A DNA stretch of 35,432 bases from Synechococcus sp. CS-1328 (GTDB lineage Bacteria > Cyanobacteriota > Cyanobacteriia > PCC-6307 > Cyanobiaceae): contig NZ_JAHLYT010000004.1 of NCBI RefSeq assembly GCF_025128095.1, positions 1-35,432 on the forward strand, in the 5' to 3' direction. Every line of letters begins with the position of its first letter. Positions within the stretch are counted from its first letter, which is position 1. Shown here piece after piece: positions 28,037-35,432 of the stretch. The position numbers were made by a program, and so were the translations under genes. Below the pieces are notes generated by a model that was given only the letters and a program-made list of their open reading frames with translations, made no database searches and had not been told where the DNA came from.

Positions 28037-29752
28037 ATGGCGCAAACGTTGGTAGCCAGATCCCTTGGGCTGATCGGGTCTTGGTGGCGGTCGCTTGGGC
28101 AGTCGCTCAGCACGGCTGTGGATCTGGTTGAGGAGCTGATCAAGCACCGCTATTTCCAGTCGTTGCGCCAGCTGGATTGGAGCAGTTATCAGCTGGGCCC
28201 AATCCTGATCAGCTCAGTGCTGATCAACCTTCTGGAATTGGCGTCACCGCTCTATATCAATATTATCTACACCTCTGTTCTGCCTACCAGCTCCAGCTCG
28301 AGCTTGGTGGTGCTTACGGTGGGTGTTGTGTTGTTGATGCTTCTGTCGGGCTGGTTGAAAACGGTGCGTCTCACCCTCACCGGTGCGGATGGAGCACGGA
28401 TCGAGCATGGCCGCAGGCTGATGGCGCTGAGCCACTTCTCCCAGATGCGTCTGGACGACTATCTGCACACACCGCCCTCGACCCACGCCGAGCGATTGAA
28501 CAGCATCAACCTGCTGCGGGATGAGAGTTCGCTGCAGGCGTTGAACACCGTGATTGATCTGGTGTTCTCGCTGCTGTTCGTTCTTGTTCTTTTTCTGATT
28601 GCCGGCAGCGTGGGCTTCATCGCCGTGGCAGCGATTGTGATTTATATCTTGCGCTCCCTCTCCTTCGCTCGCCACTACGAAGAGATCTCCAAACGCAACG
28701 ATACGCTCGAGCTGGATCGGCTCAATTATCAGAATCAATTGATGGACGCGATCGATCTGATCAAGTCCAACGGCCTTGGCCGCCAGTTTCTTGTTGGCAA
28801 TGAGCAACGGCAGGAAGAGCTGGCTTGGCAGCGGATGCAGAACAACGAATTCAGCGGTCGCTACCAGGCGTTCGGTTCGCTGATGTCTCAGCTCACCATG
28901 GCCGCGATCATCACCTGGGGTGCTTTCCTGGTGATTCGCGGCGATCTCCTGTCTGGTGCTCTGGCGGCTGCTCTGTTGTTGGGTGGCAAGATCCTCTCTC
29001 CCTGGCAGCAGGCCATGGGTCTGTGGAACAGTTACCGGCGCCTGACCCATGCGCGCGAGGAATTCGACGTGCTGATGGCCACGCCCACGGAATCCGAAGG
29101 GGGCAGTGTGGAGCTGGGCTTTGAGGATTCGATCCGCATGGAGGTAGAGGGCCATGTCCTGGAACCTATCCCGATCGGGTCTGCGTCGCTGCTGAGGGAT
29201 GGCAGTTTTGGTGCTGATGCCCGCCATCTGTTTCTGGCCTTGATTCAGGTGGAAACCTTTCTGAAGCTCTCGATCAACGCGATTCCAATCGCATCGTATC
29301 ACCGCGATTCGTTACGTCGCAGCGTTGTGTACGTCGACCCCTCGATGGAGTTCTTCGAAGGAACGTTGTTGCAGAACATCACCAGTTTTCAACCCACTCG
29401 CTACCGAAGACGGGCTTTGTTCTGGTCCTATCTGATCGGCGTTGACGCCAAGGTTCGCTCCCTTCCCGATGGCTACAACACTTCGGTTGGAACCTCAGTT
29501 CCCAGTGGTCTCTCCAGTGATGCCCTGCAGCTGTTTCAACTGGTGCGTGCCTTGGCGACTGATCCAGTTGTCGTGATGATTGACCTCAGCGATTGCTCCT
29601 ATGGCAAGGAGTTCATCGATGGCCTTGAGCGGGTGCTGAAGCGCACCAAGGGACGAACAACGGTGTTGCTCAGTGGCATTGGCAACGTGCTAGTGGCGAT
29701 CACCGATCAGCAGATCCAACTGCCCATTCGTCTTCCGGAGGTGATCGCATGA
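28037..29752 (+). CDS. Type I secretion ABC-exporter-like protein with a non-canonical ATPase domain
   Basis: 571 residues from ATG 28037 (GTG 28010 would add nine). Residues ~50-330 form the membrane domain; LASPLYINIIYTSVLP and the LSGWLKTVR helix are typical of type I secretion exporters such as LapB/HlyB. The ATPase domain that follows is badly altered. The expected Walker A region (about 29178-29230) reads GSASLLRDGSFGADARHL and has no GxxGxGKS. The signature region (29498-29521) is VPSGLSSD. Walker B is VVVMIDLSD with Ser where the catalytic Glu should be, and no H-loop His is found (VLLSGIGNVL). There is no C39-like domain. It overlaps the next gene (ATGA), so the two products are probably partners. 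I infer that it cannot bind ATP at its own Walker A but may supply a signature loop to its partner. Confidence 0.88.
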   Translation: MAQTLVARSLGLIGSWWRSLGQSLSTAVDLVEELIKHRYFQSLRQLDWSSYQLGPILISSVLINLLELASPLYINIIYTSVLPTSSSSSLVVLTVGVVLLMLLSGWLKTVRLTLTGADGARIEHGRRLMALSHFSQMRLDDYLHTPPSTHAERLNSINLLRDESSLQALNTVIDLVFSLLFVLVLFLIAGSVGFIAVAAIVIYILRSLSFARHYEEISKRNDTLELDRLNYQNQLMDAIDLIKSNGLGRQFLVGNEQRQEELAWQRMQNNEFSGRYQAFGSLMSQLTMAAIITWGAFLVIRGDLLSGALAAALLLGGKILSPWQQAMGLWNSYRRLTHAREEFDVLMATPTESEGGSVELGFEDSIRMEVEGHVLEPIPIGSASLLRDGSFGADARHLFLALIQVETFLKLSINAIPIASYHRDSLRRSVVYVDPSMEFFEGTLLQNITSFQPTRYRRRALFWSYLIGVDAKVRSLPDGYNTSVGTSVPSGLSSDALQLFQLVRALATDPVVVMIDLSDCSYGKEFIDGLERVLKRTKGRTTVLLSGIGNVLVAITDQQIQLPIRLPEVIA

Positions 29753-31902
29753 CCAGCCGCACCGTTCTGCTTCGTGATCTCACGCTCAGCCCGGAAGCGC
29801 CGATGGCCTTCTGCGTGCGCCTGCTGCTGCAGCAGCTGATGTGGACCGGCCGTCCAGAGGAGTTGTTTGAGCTGGTGGGTCGTGACCCACGCCAGATGGA
29901 CCTGGTGGATGCTCGCAATCTTTTGCTGCGCCTGGGCTATGGCAGCCGCACTGAAATGGTGCAGGCCTGGAGCCAGCTGAATCCCCAGTTGCTGCCGGCC
30001 CTGTATCTGAGCCCGGAGAATGTCCCCTTTGTGATCTCACTCACCGCCAAGGGCGATCTGGTGGCAGGAAATGCCTATGGCCGTCGTCCTCTGGCGGAAG
30101 TGCCAGCGGCCGGTCAGCTGGTCTGGCTGCAGGATCGGGGCAGCACGGAACGGATCACCCTGCTGAAGCAGATTTTCTATCGCTTCACCAATCGCATCTG
30201 GATCCTCTATGCCATCAGCTTTGCCATCGCCCTGCTGGGGCTGACGTTGCCCTTCTACATGCGGGCGATCTACAACGTTTCCATTCCCAGTGAGAGCCTG
30301 ATCTCCACCTTCTGGATCTTCCTGGGGGTGGTGGTGTTGTTTCTGCTCGACTGGACCCTGCGCCAGTGGCGGGCTTCGTTGTTGTCGCAGTTGTCGGGCC
30401 GGCTGGAGGCGCTGCTCGGCGTGAGCCTGGTGGAGAAGCTGTTCGGTCTGGATTATCGCCAGATCGAGTCGCTTGGCCGGGCTGGGCTGACCAGCCGCTT
30501 CAGAAACCTTGAGAGCCTGCTGAGCTATCTGCAGGGTCCCCTCGCGCTGGCCTGCCTGGATTTTCCCTTCATCACGATTTATCTGGCGGCAGTGGCGTTC
30601 GTCGCCGGTTGGCTGGTGATGGTGCCGATTGTGCTGATGGTGGTGAGTGGCTTGTTGGTTTGGCTGATGAGCCGCTATTACTCCGGTGCTGCCGCGCTCA
30701 ACCTGGCCACCGGAACGAGCGTGACCCAGGCGCAGCTGGAGCTGGTCAACAGGTTTCTGGAGGTGAAACTGGCCAACGTGGAGTGGGTGTGGTTGCAGCG
30801 GTTGCGCGGGCTCTCGGCCCAGAGCAGCAGCTCGGCCCTCACGATCAACCGCCAGGTGGGCCGCCTGCAGGTGATCACCAGCAGCACGTCTCAACTGGCT
30901 GGGGTCCTCACTCTTGCGATCGGAGCCTTCATGGCGCTCAACGCCGCAACGGGTCCGATCCCTCTTGACAACTTAGTGGCTGCACAGTTCGGCAATCTGA
31001 TCGCGGCCATGTTCTTTGTCTGGCGAATCTTTGGACCTTTCCAACAGTTGATGAGTGCGTTGCTGCGCTACGACACGATGCGTAATCAATATCTGCAGCT
31101 CGATCAATATCTCAAGATTCGATCCGCCTCTCAGCTTGGCGGATTTCAGAACACCACTACCCGGCTGCGTGGCTCAATCCTGCTCGACTCGGCGGCCTGT
31201 CGCCTGGGCACTGACAGCAAATTTGCGATCACCCGTGTGTCGCTGTCGATGTCAGCCGGTGAGATTCTCGCGGTGACTGGCAATGCGGGTTGTGGCAAAA
31301 CCACGGTTCTTCGGGTGATTGATCAGCTCTATCCGCTGGTGAGTGGAACGCTTCTGTTTGATGGCAAGGATTACCGCCAGTTCGGCGTCGATGGGATCCA
31401 GCGCAACATTGCCTATCTCATGTCGGATGTACAGCTGTTGCCTGGCACGGTGCTATCGAATCTCACGGCGATGAATCCTGATGCCACCTTGACGGGGGTG
31501 CGCCGTGTCTGTGAACAGCTGCGCATCCTGGAGTTTCTGGAAAATCTTCCCGAAGGCCTGCAGACCGCTCTGACCGATGAGATTGTTTTTCAGCTGCCCA
31601 ATGGAATCCGCAAGCTGCTGGCGCTGGCCCAGGCTGTGATCAAGGACACCCCGATTCTGCTGCTGGATGATCTGAGCCAGGGCCTGGCCCCTGCCCAGTT
31701 CGATGCCGTGCTCGATGTGCTGCCCAGCCTGCGGCGCTGCAGCCTCTCAGGCCAGGACCGCAGCGTGATTCTGGCCACCGATAACAAGCTGCTGCTGGAG
31801 AAGGCTGATCGTCTCTGCATTCTCGATAAGGGGGTCACGGTGTTCCAGGGCACGGCCGAGGAGCTCCGATCGCAGATGAAGCAGCCACAGCCGGCCACCT
31901 GA
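29749..31902 (+). CDS. Type I secretion ABC-exporter-like protein with Walker A intact but other motifs altered
   Basis: 717 residues. About 130 N-terminal residues (MAFCVRLLLQQLMWTG, LGYGSRTEMVQAW, FVISLTAKGDLVAG) may be a degenerate C39-peptidase-like domain, which binds unfolded RTX cargo in HlyB/LapB; no catalytic Cys-His pair is evident. Residues ~150-450 hold the membrane domain. In the ATPase domain Walker A is intact (GNAGCGKTT, residues 511-519, 31279-31305). The Q-loop reads YLMSDVQLL (Ser for Gln), the signature FQLPNGIRK replaces LSGGQ, Walker B is ILLLDDLSQ with Asp for the catalytic Glu, and the H-loop is ATDNK with Asp for His. It would pair with the upstream ABC protein and work with the HlyD-type adaptor downstream. 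Confidence 0.88.
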   Translation: MTSRTVLLRDLTLSPEAPMAFCVRLLLQQLMWTGRPEELFELVGRDPRQMDLVDARNLLLRLGYGSRTEMVQAWSQLNPQLLPALYLSPENVPFVISLTAKGDLVAGNAYGRRPLAEVPAAGQLVWLQDRGSTERITLLKQIFYRFTNRIWILYAISFAIALLGLTLPFYMRAIYNVSIPSESLISTFWIFLGVVVLFLLDWTLRQWRASLLSQLSGRLEALLGVSLVEKLFGLDYRQIESLGRAGLTSRFRNLESLLSYLQGPLALACLDFPFITIYLAAVAFVAGWLVMVPIVLMVVSGLLVWLMSRYYSGAAALNLATGTSVTQAQLELVNRFLEVKLANVEWVWLQRLRGLSAQSSSSALTINRQVGRLQVITSSTSQLAGVLTLAIGAFMALNAATGPIPLDNLVAAQFGNLIAAMFFVWRIFGPFQQLMSALLRYDTMRNQYLQLDQYLKIRSASQLGGFQNTTTRLRGSILLDSAACRLGTDSKFAITRVSLSMSAGEILAVTGNAGCGKTTVLRVIDQLYPLVSGTLLFDGKDYRQFGVDGIQRNIAYLMSDVQLLPGTVLSNLTAMNPDATLTGVRRVCEQLRILEFLENLPEGLQTALTDEIVFQLPNGIRKLLALAQAVIKDTPILLLDDLSQGLAPAQFDAVLDVLPSLRRCSLSGQDRSVILATDNKLLLEKADRLCILDKGVTVFQGTAEELRSQMKQPQPAT

Positions 31903-31969
31903 TTCCGTTGTTGCCAACCTTCCATTTTCCGCTTCCACCCCTGCTTCCGCTCCACGCCTTTCCCTCCCC

Positions 31970-33382
31970 ATGACCAACCTGCCCGCCTCAGCACCTGATC
32001 CTTCCTTGACCCTTCCACCTGCCGGAGGATTGGCCGCGAGCTTGCCAGGCAGTGAGTCGCCGGATGCGATCATGCTGGTAGGCCGCAATCGCCTCAGTCA
32101 GGCGCTTGAACTGGAGGAGAAACCTGATAATCGCTACCTGCGCTACACCCTCTATGGCCTGGGTGCCGCCGTGTTGATCTTCTTCCCCTGGGCAGCACTC
32201 ACGCCGATCACGCAGGTGGTGAGTGCATCAGGTGAGGTGATCCCTGAGGGTGAGGTGTCTGTTGTTCAGCATCTCGAGGGTGGCATCGTCGAGCTGGTGA
32301 ATGTGCGTGATGGCGATATGGTGAATAAGGGGCAGGTGATGCTGCAGCTGCGCCCCAATCTGGTTGAAAGTGAATACAAAGCCATTGAATAGCAGCTTCG
32401 TAATCTGATGCTGCAGCAGCGGCAGCTGCAGTCTGCAATCCGTGGCGAAGGCGCGTCCTCCCTGAACGGAGGCGGAGGCGACAAGGTCTCCCAGGCCCAG
32501 AGCGATCTGCTCGATAGCCGTCTTGAGAATCGTTCGGATCAGATCCGGCAGGTGACTGAAAAGATCAATGAGAAGCGGGAAGAGCTGCGCGGGCTCGACG
32601 CTCAGATTCAGCGCTATCACGTTGAACAGACCCTGCTTTTGGAGCAGCGCGACATGTATGCCAAGCTTGTTGCATCCGGTGCTGCCTCCCGGCTCAACTT
32701 GTTGCAGGTGGACAAGCAGGTGGCGGAATCCAACACCAAGATGGCCTCGTTGCTGGGCGCGCGAGCACAATCCACCAAGCTGCTGTTTCAAGCTCAGGCA
32801 GAACTCCGTAGCCTTAATTCCGGGATCCGTTTTGAGGAGCGTAGCCAGATTGCGGCCCTTGTGAATGAGGAGGCGGTTGTGACGCAGAACATCAAGAAGC
32901 TGCGGAACCAGCTGGATCGCACCAAGATCCGGGCACCAATCAGTGGGGAGGTGAATGATCTGCGCTTCAAGACCCCTGGTGGTGTTGTGGCGCCGGGTTC
33001 GGTGGTGTTGTCGTTGGTTCCCACTGCTTCCCCCAAGATTGTGGCAGCCCGGGTGCGCTCGGCTGATATTGGCTTTGTGAGCGAGGGGCAAGCAGTCAGC
33101 ATCAAGCTGAAGCCCTACGATTCGAGCATCTATGGATCTGTACAAGGCAAGGTTCTGAATATCTCTCCCTCCACCGTGCAGGATCCGGACGATCGGCAGT
33201 ACTACTACCAAACGACTATCTCCTTGGACAAGCAGTACGTCGGTTCCGCCGACAAGAAGTTCCCGATTCAGGTGGGCATGCCCGTGGTTGCGGACATCGA
33301 GGGTCCAAAGCGCAGTGTGCTTCGCTACATCTTCCAGCCCTTCACCCGCACGTTGAATTCGGCCATGCGTGAGTCTCGCTGA
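31970..33382 (+). pseudogene. HlyD-family membrane-fusion adaptor split by an in-frame TAG
   Basis: 470 codons in one frame, interrupted once by TAG at 32390-32392 (codon 141); the next codons QLRNLMLQQRQLQ continue without a shift. The N-terminal part has a single membrane helix (about residues 60-80) and the lipoyl-like GEVSVVQHLEGGIVELVNVRDGD. The part after TAG holds the long coiled coil (about 190-310) and the closing half-motif IRAPISGEVNDLRFKTPGGVV and VLSLVP. Together they make a normal periplasmic adaptor for type I secretion, linking the ABC exporter to an outer-membrane channel. TAG differs by one base from CAG (Gln), the commonest residue here. Either the gene is inactivated, or read-through, a restart at ATG 32408 (no clear ribosome binding site), or a sequence error applies. 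Confidence 0.85.
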
Positions 33383-33571
33383 TCCCGCTTCTCAGCATTT
33401 TCTCAGCCGAGTCGAATCGGCTTGCAACAACAGGCTTTTGACGACTTTCCCTGCTTGAGAACAGCTGTTTTGGGCCGGATCCATCCCATTTTACTGCTGT
33501 TTGAATCCTCCGCCTGCTGCTGGAGCACCGGTGCTGCTCTTAAAGTTTAATCATTCTCCCTGCATCGACCG
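33383..33571. other. Spacer with a short hairpin between adaptor and acidic-protein genes
   Basis: About 190 bp without a gene. A perfect 6-bp stem, AGCCGA-6 nt-TCGGCT (33405-33422), follows the adaptor stop by 22 bp, but no T-run follows. The region is visibly more AT-rich near 33480-33555 and may hold a promoter for the downstream gene; I cannot define -35/-10 boxes with confidence. Confidence 0.3.
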
Positions 33572-34042
33572 ATGTCCGCCGAGGAGTCCGTACCGCTCAG
33601 CAGCGAGGACTGCCCCGTTGGCGGCAGTGCGCCTGTTCTCGCGCTGGATACTCTGGTAGCCACTTACTTGGAAGGGCTCGGACAAGGCGTCTCTGATCCT
33701 GTTGAGACGGTGAACCTCGGCCCAGGCTTGGGAACCGCAGAACTGGCCTATGGCCTCGACCAGACCGTGAGTGCCTATCTCGAGGACCAGGGGTTGCCGG
33801 TGGAGCACTTCCAGGAGATCCAGCAGGATCTGCTCAATGCCCTGGCCGATACCTTGCAGGAACGGGGTTTGGCGGATCACGACAGCATCGCTTACGACGA
33901 TTTCGGTAATGCCGATGGTGCTGCCGTGCTAGGGGCCTTGGACGGCCATCTGCACGCCTTGCTCGAGACGCCCTTGCATCCCGAGCCCCTGCTGGAGTTC
34001 GACGCTTCGGTGGGCCACGAGATCCAGGGGTTCGACTACTGA
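33572..34042 (+). CDS. Small acidic protein of the secretion locus, function unknown
   Basis: 156 residues, strongly acidic, with many Asp, Glu, Leu and Gly and few Lys or Arg. It contains VATYLEGLGQGVSDPVETV and VSAYLEDQGLPVEHFQEIQQDLLNALADTLQERGL, two related helical stretches, and ends with EFDASVGHEIQGFDY. It has no signal peptide, membrane helix or cysteine motif (one Cys only), so a cytosolic helper, chaperone or regulator for the secreted protein is conceivable, as is an unrelated role. I do not recognise the family. Position between the adaptor and the large repeat protein is the only functional hint. Confidence 0.7.
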   Translation: MSAEESVPLSSEDCPVGGSAPVLALDTLVATYLEGLGQGVSDPVETVNLGPGLGTAELAYGLDQTVSAYLEDQGLPVEHFQEIQQDLLNALADTLQERGLADHDSIAYDDFGNADGAAVLGALDGHLHALLETPLHPEPLLEFDASVGHEIQGFDY

Positions 34043-34310
34043 TTCTCTACAGCTTTTGGCTGGCTGAAGAGTTGCATCAAGCCTTCATCCTGCTGGATTC
34101 TCAGCGTCTTCTCAGGTCTGCAGATCCCTTGTGCTGCAAGCGATCCAGGGTGCTTGCGCAGTACTGATCCCTGGTGGCCTCAGGAATCGCCCGGATCACG
34201 GTGAACCGGCCTGTTGCTTTGCAGCCAACGCCTCTACGGTTCCCATATGAAGCGCCAGTGGGCACCGTTCGGTGCTGCGCTGGTGCGCTTGCCCCCTTGC
34301 TCAGACGGTC
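34043..34310. other. 268-bp leader before the large repeat protein
   Basis: No convincing gene. A 32-codon ATG frame at 34247 overlaps the repeat protein's start out of frame and has no protein-like pattern. The gap could hold the promoter or a leader of the large gene, but no boxes or terminator can be assigned. Confidence 0.3.
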
Positions 34311-35432
34311 ATGCCCGACGACATCACTGGAACCAATCCGGTTGAAACCACTGAGTCGACCGGTGCTGACGCCGCGGCAAGCCAGTCGGGCGTGATCGAA
34401 CGGGACGCGGCTTCGGGTGCCACCTTCGATCCGAACTACCTGGCCGGTGGCTCGGGCGATCCCGATCCGGGTGCCACGGCGGAGCCAACTGACACCTTCA
34501 ACAACACCACCGAGCAGGTCGTTCAGCAGGGCCCGGGCGACGTGGGCGCCACGCAGCAGGCAACGGATGGAGGTGGGAGCGAGGATCCGAGCTCGGATGC
34601 GGGTGGTGGAGGTGGCGATACGCCAGTCATTGGGGGTGTTACACCCTTTCAACAAGCCACGACCAGTTTTGTCGGTTCGGATCCTTCGGGAGCGAACATC
34701 GCCCCGACTCCGACTCCTGGTACTGCTCCCACCCCGACAGCGACCGAAACGCCAGAGCCGGCGCCATCGCCCACACCTCAGCCGACACCTTCACCAACGC
34801 CTGAGGTTCCACCGACTCCGGCACCCACTCCGCCGACACCCACTCCCGACCAGACTCCCACACCCACGCCTGAGCCGGCTCCAACGCCAGCACCTACTCC
34901 TACGCCTGGGCCGACTCCATCGCCCACGTCGACAAACCCCCCGCCAACCGTCACGGTGGATCTGGAGGTGACTCCAGGCGAAGAAAGCCTGAGTGGTACC
35001 ACCAGCCCCGACGCCGTCAGCGTGGTGGTGGTGATCACGGGCAGTGATGGCAGCACGATCACGATCCCGGCGGATAAGGTAACGATCAATCCGGATGGGA
35101 CCTGGACAGCAGATCTGGGTGGTCAGACCTTTGATCAGGAAGTTGATTACACCGCCGAAGCAGTTGCTACGGATGCAGAAGGCCTGACTGGAACAGGTAA
35201 TACCGACGATACGTATAACCTGCCGCCGACAGTAACGGTCGATCTGGAAGTGGATCCAGGTGCCGAAAGCCTCAGTGGTACCACCAGCCCCGACGCGGTC
35301 AGCGTCAGTGTGGTGATCACGGGCAGTGATGGCAGCACGATCACGATCCCTGCCGATCAGGTCACGATCAATCCAGATGGCACCTGGACTGCCGATCTGG
35401 GTGGTCAGACCTTTGATCAGGAAGTTGATTAC
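34311..35432 (+). CDS. Large Ig-like-repeat surface or adhesin protein, 3' end outside window
   Basis: 374 codons open to the right edge. Residues 1-130 are acidic and rich in Gly, Asp, Ser and Thr ([18 protein letters not shown]...). Residues ~131-210 (34701-34940) are a Pro/Thr/Ala linker of TPTP-type repeats, a likely extended stalk. From residue 211 come 94-residue Ig-like repeats beginning [10 protein letters not shown] and containing [25 protein letters not shown] and [16 protein letters not shown], a pattern typical of giant type I-secreted adhesins. There is no Sec signal peptide, which fits C-terminal-signal type I export by the adjacent genes. No retention module is recognisable in the head. 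The start ATG has no clear ribosome binding site. Ca-binding RTX repeats would be expected downstream, out of view. Confidence 0.85.
   Translation, partial: MPDDITGTNPVETTESTGADAAASQSGVIERDAASGATFDPNYLAGGSGDPDPGATAEPTDTFNNTTEQVVQQGPGDVGATQQATDGGGSEDPSSDAGGGGGDTPVIGGVTPFQQATTSFVGSDPSGANIAPTPTPGTAPTPTATETPEPAPSPTPQPTPSPTPEVPPTPAPTPPTPTPDQTPTPTPEPAPTPAPTPTPGPTPSPTSTNPPPTVTVDLEVTPGEESLSGTTSPDAVSVVVVITGSDGSTITIPADKVTINPDGTWTADLGGQTFDQEVDYTAEAVATDAEGLTGTGNTDDTYNLPPTVTVDLEVDPGAESLSGTTSPDAVSVSVVITGSDGSTITIPADQVTINPDGTWTADLGGQTFDQEVDY
34701..34940 (+). repeat. Low-complexity Pro/Thr-coding stretch
   Basis: About 80 codons dominated by Pro, Thr and Ala in TP, PTP and PEP patterns ([12 protein letters not shown] and similar), forming the stalk between the head and the Ig-like repeats. 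Codons for the same residues vary (CCG, CCA, CCC, CCT), so it is not a simple recent DNA repeat. Confidence 0.8.
34941..35432 (+). repeat. 282-bp (94-residue) tandem repeats encoding Ig-like domains
   Basis: Repeat 1 is 34941-35222; repeat 2 starts at 35223 and is cut by the window end after 210 bp. In the 70 residues seen in both, 66 are identical (differences are T/D, E/A, V/S and K/Q). Near-identity also at DNA level implies recent duplication or ongoing homogenisation. Confidence 0.9.

Noticed and set aside
34247..34345. 32-codon ATG frame overlapping the large repeat gene start
   Set aside because: No protein-like pattern, no ribosome binding site, and it overlaps the better-supported start out of frame.
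34778..35089. Val/Gly-repeat minus-strand frame near the right edge
   Set aside because: It is the complement of the Pro/Thr stalk and Ig-like repeats. The same shadow recurs at 35147-35344 because the repeat does.

Overview
The window looks like chromosome of a high-GC picocyanobacterium of the Cyanobium/Synechococcus type. The evidence is a run of protein families largely confined to cyanobacteria and plastids (DUF3386, DUF3318, DUF2811, a Ycf36/CGLD27-like membrane protein, a long SirB/CbiX-type chelatase with a Cys/His-rich tail) among housekeeping genes with strongly GC-biased codons. I made no taxonomic search, so the genus is an inference.

Layout. 1-1.6 kb: a decayed IS4-family transposase (YREK signature intact, frame broken about three times) followed by about 0.7 kb without a convincing gene. 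1.6-6.4 kb: an amidase-like gene translationally coupled to cysS on the minus strand, divergent from gmd-fcl, which make GDP-L-fucose for surface glycans. 6.4-9.9 kb: a minus-strand stress/ion block (Usp protein, CPA2 antiporter with Usp-like tail, ParB-like nuclease-fold protein, possible 35-residue peptide). 10-12 kb: a sirohydrochlorin-type chelatase, a structured 400-bp gap and a DUF2811 protein. 12-16.8 kb, minus strand: a GMC oxidoreductase carrying an 18-bp minisatellite, initiator tRNA-Met with its own terminator, asparaginase II, Ycf36-like protein, RsfS and a DUF3318 protein. 16.9-22.5 kb, plus strand: carB, a DUF3386 protein and an AGCS symporter. 22.5-25.3 kb: a MITE-like element, alternative hairpins, two small cyanobacterial proteins and an intact ABC exporter. 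25.3-27.8 kb: S4 protein, tpiA and folP, converging on an unrecognised 224-residue protein.

28-35.4 kb is the accessory region of most interest. It encodes what appears to be a type I secretion system: two adjacent ABC-exporter-like proteins (start/stop overlap), an HlyD-family adaptor, a small acidic protein, and the beginning of a large repeat protein with an acidic/Gly-rich head, a Pro/Thr-rich linker and near-identical 94-residue Ig-like repeats that run off the right edge. The first ABC protein has no recognisable Walker A, no catalytic Glu and no H-loop His. The second keeps Walker A but has altered Q-loop, signature, catalytic Glu and H-loop. The two may form at most one composite ATP site. 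The HlyD gene is split by a single in-frame TAG. The locus is therefore either a highly asymmetric secretion machine or one that is decaying or switched off. No TolC-like outer-membrane protein is visible in the window. By eye, codon use in this block is less GC-rich than in the housekeeping genes, which fits later acquisition.
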